This document shows positions 62,132-64,000 of a DNA stretch of 64,000 nucleotides, in pieces. The notes under the pieces are model-generated. The model had not been told where the DNA came from. It did not search any database and was given only the letters and a program-made list of their open reading frames with translations. The position numbers were made by a program, and so were the translations under genes. Source of the DNA: Pseudomonas extremorientalis (GTDB taxonomy: Bacteria; Pseudomonadota; Gammaproteobacteria; Pseudomonadales; Pseudomonadaceae). The stretch lies in NCBI RefSeq assembly GCF_001870465.1, contig NZ_MDGK01000063.1, positions 233,745 through 297,744 of the forward strand, read 5' to 3'. Position 1 is the first letter of the stretch. Each line of letters starts with the position of its first letter.

Positions 62132-63673
62132 TTACAACTTGGGACCCGCGGCCTTGATCGCATCGCTCACTTCAAACTTCTTGAAGTTCTCGATGAACAG
62201 ACCGGCCAGCGCCTTCGCCGCTTCGTCGTAGGCAGCCTTGTCGGCCCAGGTGTTACGTGGGTTCAACAGGCCGGTCTCAACGCCCGGTACGGCCAATGGC
62301 ACGTCGAGGTTGATGGTGTCGAGGTGTTCGGTTTCAGCACCGACCAACGCGCCGCTCTGGATCGCTGCAATCACGCCGCGAGTGGTCGGGATGTTGAAGC
62401 GCTTGCCGACGCCATAGCCGCCGCCGGTCCAGCCGGTGTTGACCAGGTAGACCTTGGAGCCGAAGCCACGGATACGCTTGATCAGCAGTTCAGCGTATTC
62501 GCCAGCCGGGCGCGGGAAGAATGGTGCGCCGAAACAGGTGGAGAAGGTCGACTTGATGCCACCGCCGGAACCCATTTCAGTCGAGCCCACCAGTGCGGTG
62601 TAGCCGGACAGGAAGTGGTAGGCCGCTTGTTCTTCGCTGAGGATCGACACCGGTGGCAGTACGCCGGTCAGGTCGCAGGTCAGGAAGATCACCGCATTTG
62701 GCTCGCCGCCCAGGTTCTTCTCGGAACGCTTGGCCACGTGCTCCAGCGGGTAGGCGGCGCGGCTGTTCTGGGTCAGGCTGACGTTGGTGTAGTCGGCGTG
62801 CCCGGCTTCGTCGATCACCACGTTTTCCAGCACGGCGCCGTGCTTGATGGCTTTCCAGATGACTGGCTCGTTCTTCTCGGACAGGTCGATGCACTTGGCA
62901 TAGCAACCGCCTTCGATGTTGAACACCACGCCTTCGCCCCAGCCGTGTTCGTCGTCACCGATCAGGTAACGGCTTTCGTCGGCGGACAGGGTGGTCTTGC
63001 CGGTGCCCGACAGACCGAAGAACAGGGTCACGTCGCCTGCTTCGCCGATGTTGGCGGCGCAGTGCATCGGCAGTACGTCGGAAGCCGGCAGCAGGAAGTT
63101 CTGCACCGAGAACATGGCTTTTTTCATTTCACCGGCGTAGCGCATGCCGGCGATCAGGACTTTTTTCTGTGCGAAGTTGAGGATCACGCAACCGTCGGAG
63201 TTGGTGCCGTCACGCTCTGGCACGCATTCGAAGTTGGCCACGTTGAGCACTTGCCACTCGTCACGACCGGCCGGGTTGTACTGGGCCGGGTTGATGAACA
63301 GGCAACGACCGAACAGGTTCTGCCAGGCAGTCTGGGTGGTCATTTTCACAGCCAGGTAGTGGTCTTCGGAAGCCCCTACGTGAACGTGGGAAACAAAATG
63401 CTCTTGCGCGTTGTTGAATGCCTCGACGCGAGCCCAGAGGGCATCGAACTTGTCGGCCGGGAACTTGCGGTTGATCGGGCCCCAGGCGATGGAAGCCTGG
63501 GTGGATGGCTCTTCAACGATGAAACGGTCGACCGGCGAACGGCCAGTACGGTGACCGGTTTCGACGACCAGCGCGCCAGTATCGGCGAGCACGCCTTCAC
63601 CACGCTGCAGGGCTTCTTTAACCAGATCGTCAACACTCAGATCGGTGTATACGGCGTTGTTGGCTTGCGTCAT
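62132..63673 (-). CDS. pckA: Phosphoenolpyruvate carboxykinase (ATP)
   Basis: 513 aa ATP-dependent PEPCK, the entry to gluconeogenesis from oxaloacetate. The P-loop is GLSGTGKTTLSAD with K226. Other elements are GMRYAGEMKKAMFSVQN and STEMGSGGGIKSTFSTCFGA. It is co-directional with hslO upstream, an arrangement known in Pseudomonas. A 502-codon antisense frame is a shadow. Confidence 0.97.
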   Translation of the reverse strand: MTQANNAVYTDLSVDDLVKEALQRGEGVLADTGALVVETGHRTGRSPVDRFIVEEPSTQASIAWGPINRKFPADKFDALWARVEAFNNAQEHFVSHVHVGASEDHYLAVKMTTQTAWQNLFGRCLFINPAQYNPAGRDEWQVLNVANFECVPERDGTNSDGCVILNFAQKKVLIAGMRYAGEMKKAMFSVQNFLLPASDVLPMHCAANIGEAGDVTLFFGLSGTGKTTLSADESRYLIGDDEHGWGEGVVFNIEGGCYAKCIDLSEKNEPVIWKAIKHGAVLENVVIDEAGHADYTNVSLTQNSRAAYPLEHVAKRSEKNLGGEPNAVIFLTCDLTGVLPPVSILSEEQAAYHFLSGYTALVGSTEMGSGGGIKSTFSTCFGAPFFPRPAGEYAELLIKRIRGFGSKVYLVNTGWTGGGYGVGKRFNIPTTRGVIAAIQSGALVGAETEHLDTINLDVPLAVPGVETGLLNPRNTWADKAAYDEAAKALAGLFIENFKKFEVSDAIKAAGPKL

Positions 63674-63852
63674 GAGGTTCCCCGTCGGCCTATGGCCGAG
63701 TGCTCCAAACGTTTTGTAGTAGAAAGTTGCGCACTACTACCGCGAAAAAAGTGGGCCGGATTATGCCAGAAAAGCCCAAAAAGAGTAGGGCCCTCCCGTC
63801 AGAACTGCGCTAATCCGGCGTTTGTCAGGTGATTTACCTGTGCTTAAACGTT

Positions 63853-64000
63853 TTAGTGGCGGGTGTCGGAAGGGGTGTCGATGCCTGCGCCGGCGAACAA
63901 TTGCGCTACATCGGCCGCATCGAACAGGTAGCGCTCGTTGCAGAACTGGCAGTCGATCTCGATATGGCCACCGTGCTCCACCACCAGGTTTTGCGCATCT
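63853..64000 (-). CDS. hslO: Hsp33 chaperonin HslO, C-terminal end only
   Basis: The last 49 residues, ending CQFCNERYLFDAADVAQLFA...DTPSDTRH. The CxxC in CQFC is one half of the redox-switch zinc centre of Hsp33. The rest of the gene is outside the window. Precedes pckA by about 180 bp. Confidence 0.93.
   Translation of the reverse strand, partial: DAQNLVVEHGGHIEIDCQFCNERYLFDAADVAQLFAGAGIDTPSDTRH

Noticed and set aside
62324..63832. 502-codon plus-strand frame opposite pckA
   Set aside because: No start signals or recognisable domains; pckA is certain.

Overview
The window reads as a chromosomal segment of a fluorescent-group Pseudomonas. The signs are high GC, dense genes, short GGGGGCTTGCCCCC-type palindromes (REP/REPIN), DUF2790 and DUF3077 proteins, an OprD-family porin, AguA, an hslO-pckA pair and a cellulose operon laid out like wssABC of P. 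fluorescens. No database search was possible; family names rest on recognised motifs and gene order.

Layout. 1-5106 (minus): start of a bacterial cellulose operon, bcsQ-bcsA-bcsB (wssA-B-C), with bcsB running off the left edge. 5.7-6.4 kb: two small exported proteins. 6.56 kb: tRNA-Thr(UGU). 6.64-13.6 kb: a mosaic island of P2-like prophage remnants (late-gene tail, Ogr zinc-finger activator, portal, terminase C-terminus and a second partial portal) with AT-rich cargo between them: a 706-aa P-loop ATPase with a C-terminal zinc ribbon, a DUF3077 gene behind a structured leader, a gene that stops at its P-loop, and an unrecognised 120-aa protein. The position matches the anti-phage cargo hotspot of P2-like phages. 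13.9 kb: an unrecognised 240-aa protein.

14.7-27.9 kb (minus): a complete Pel exopolysaccharide operon, pelX-pelA-B-C-D-E-F-G, preceded by three 14-bp sequences resembling FleQ boxes. Two biofilm polysaccharides (cellulose and Pel), both carrying c-di-GMP receptors (PilZ in BcsA, an RxxD site in PelD), are thus encoded about 10 kb apart.

28.3-39.4 kb: a membrane protein, an AraC regulator, an SDR protein lacking the catalytic tyrosine, a tautomerase, an OprD-type porin, a TonB-dependent siderophore receptor with a Fur-like box, agmatine deiminase and a 966-aa kinase/M23-like/aminotransferase fusion. 39.6-42.9 kb: rmlBACD for dTDP-L-rhamnose. 43-46.6 kb: a DctB/DctD two-component pair and a thioesterase-like gene. 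46.6-48.8 kb: cysQ, nudE and yrfG (nucleotide housekeeping). 48.9-53.6 kb: a BON-LysM protein, a LysR regulator, fdhD and an FdhF/YdeP-type molybdo-oxidoreductase. 53.9-58 kb: a glycine-zipper protein, a thioesterase, recQ and a lipoprotein subtilase. 58-64 kb: a DUF2135/TPR protein, a YhfG-Fic toxin-antitoxin pair, a DUF1493 protein, a DMT transporter, pckA and the 3' end of hslO.

The most promising material for something undescribed is the 7-12.3 kb prophage cargo.
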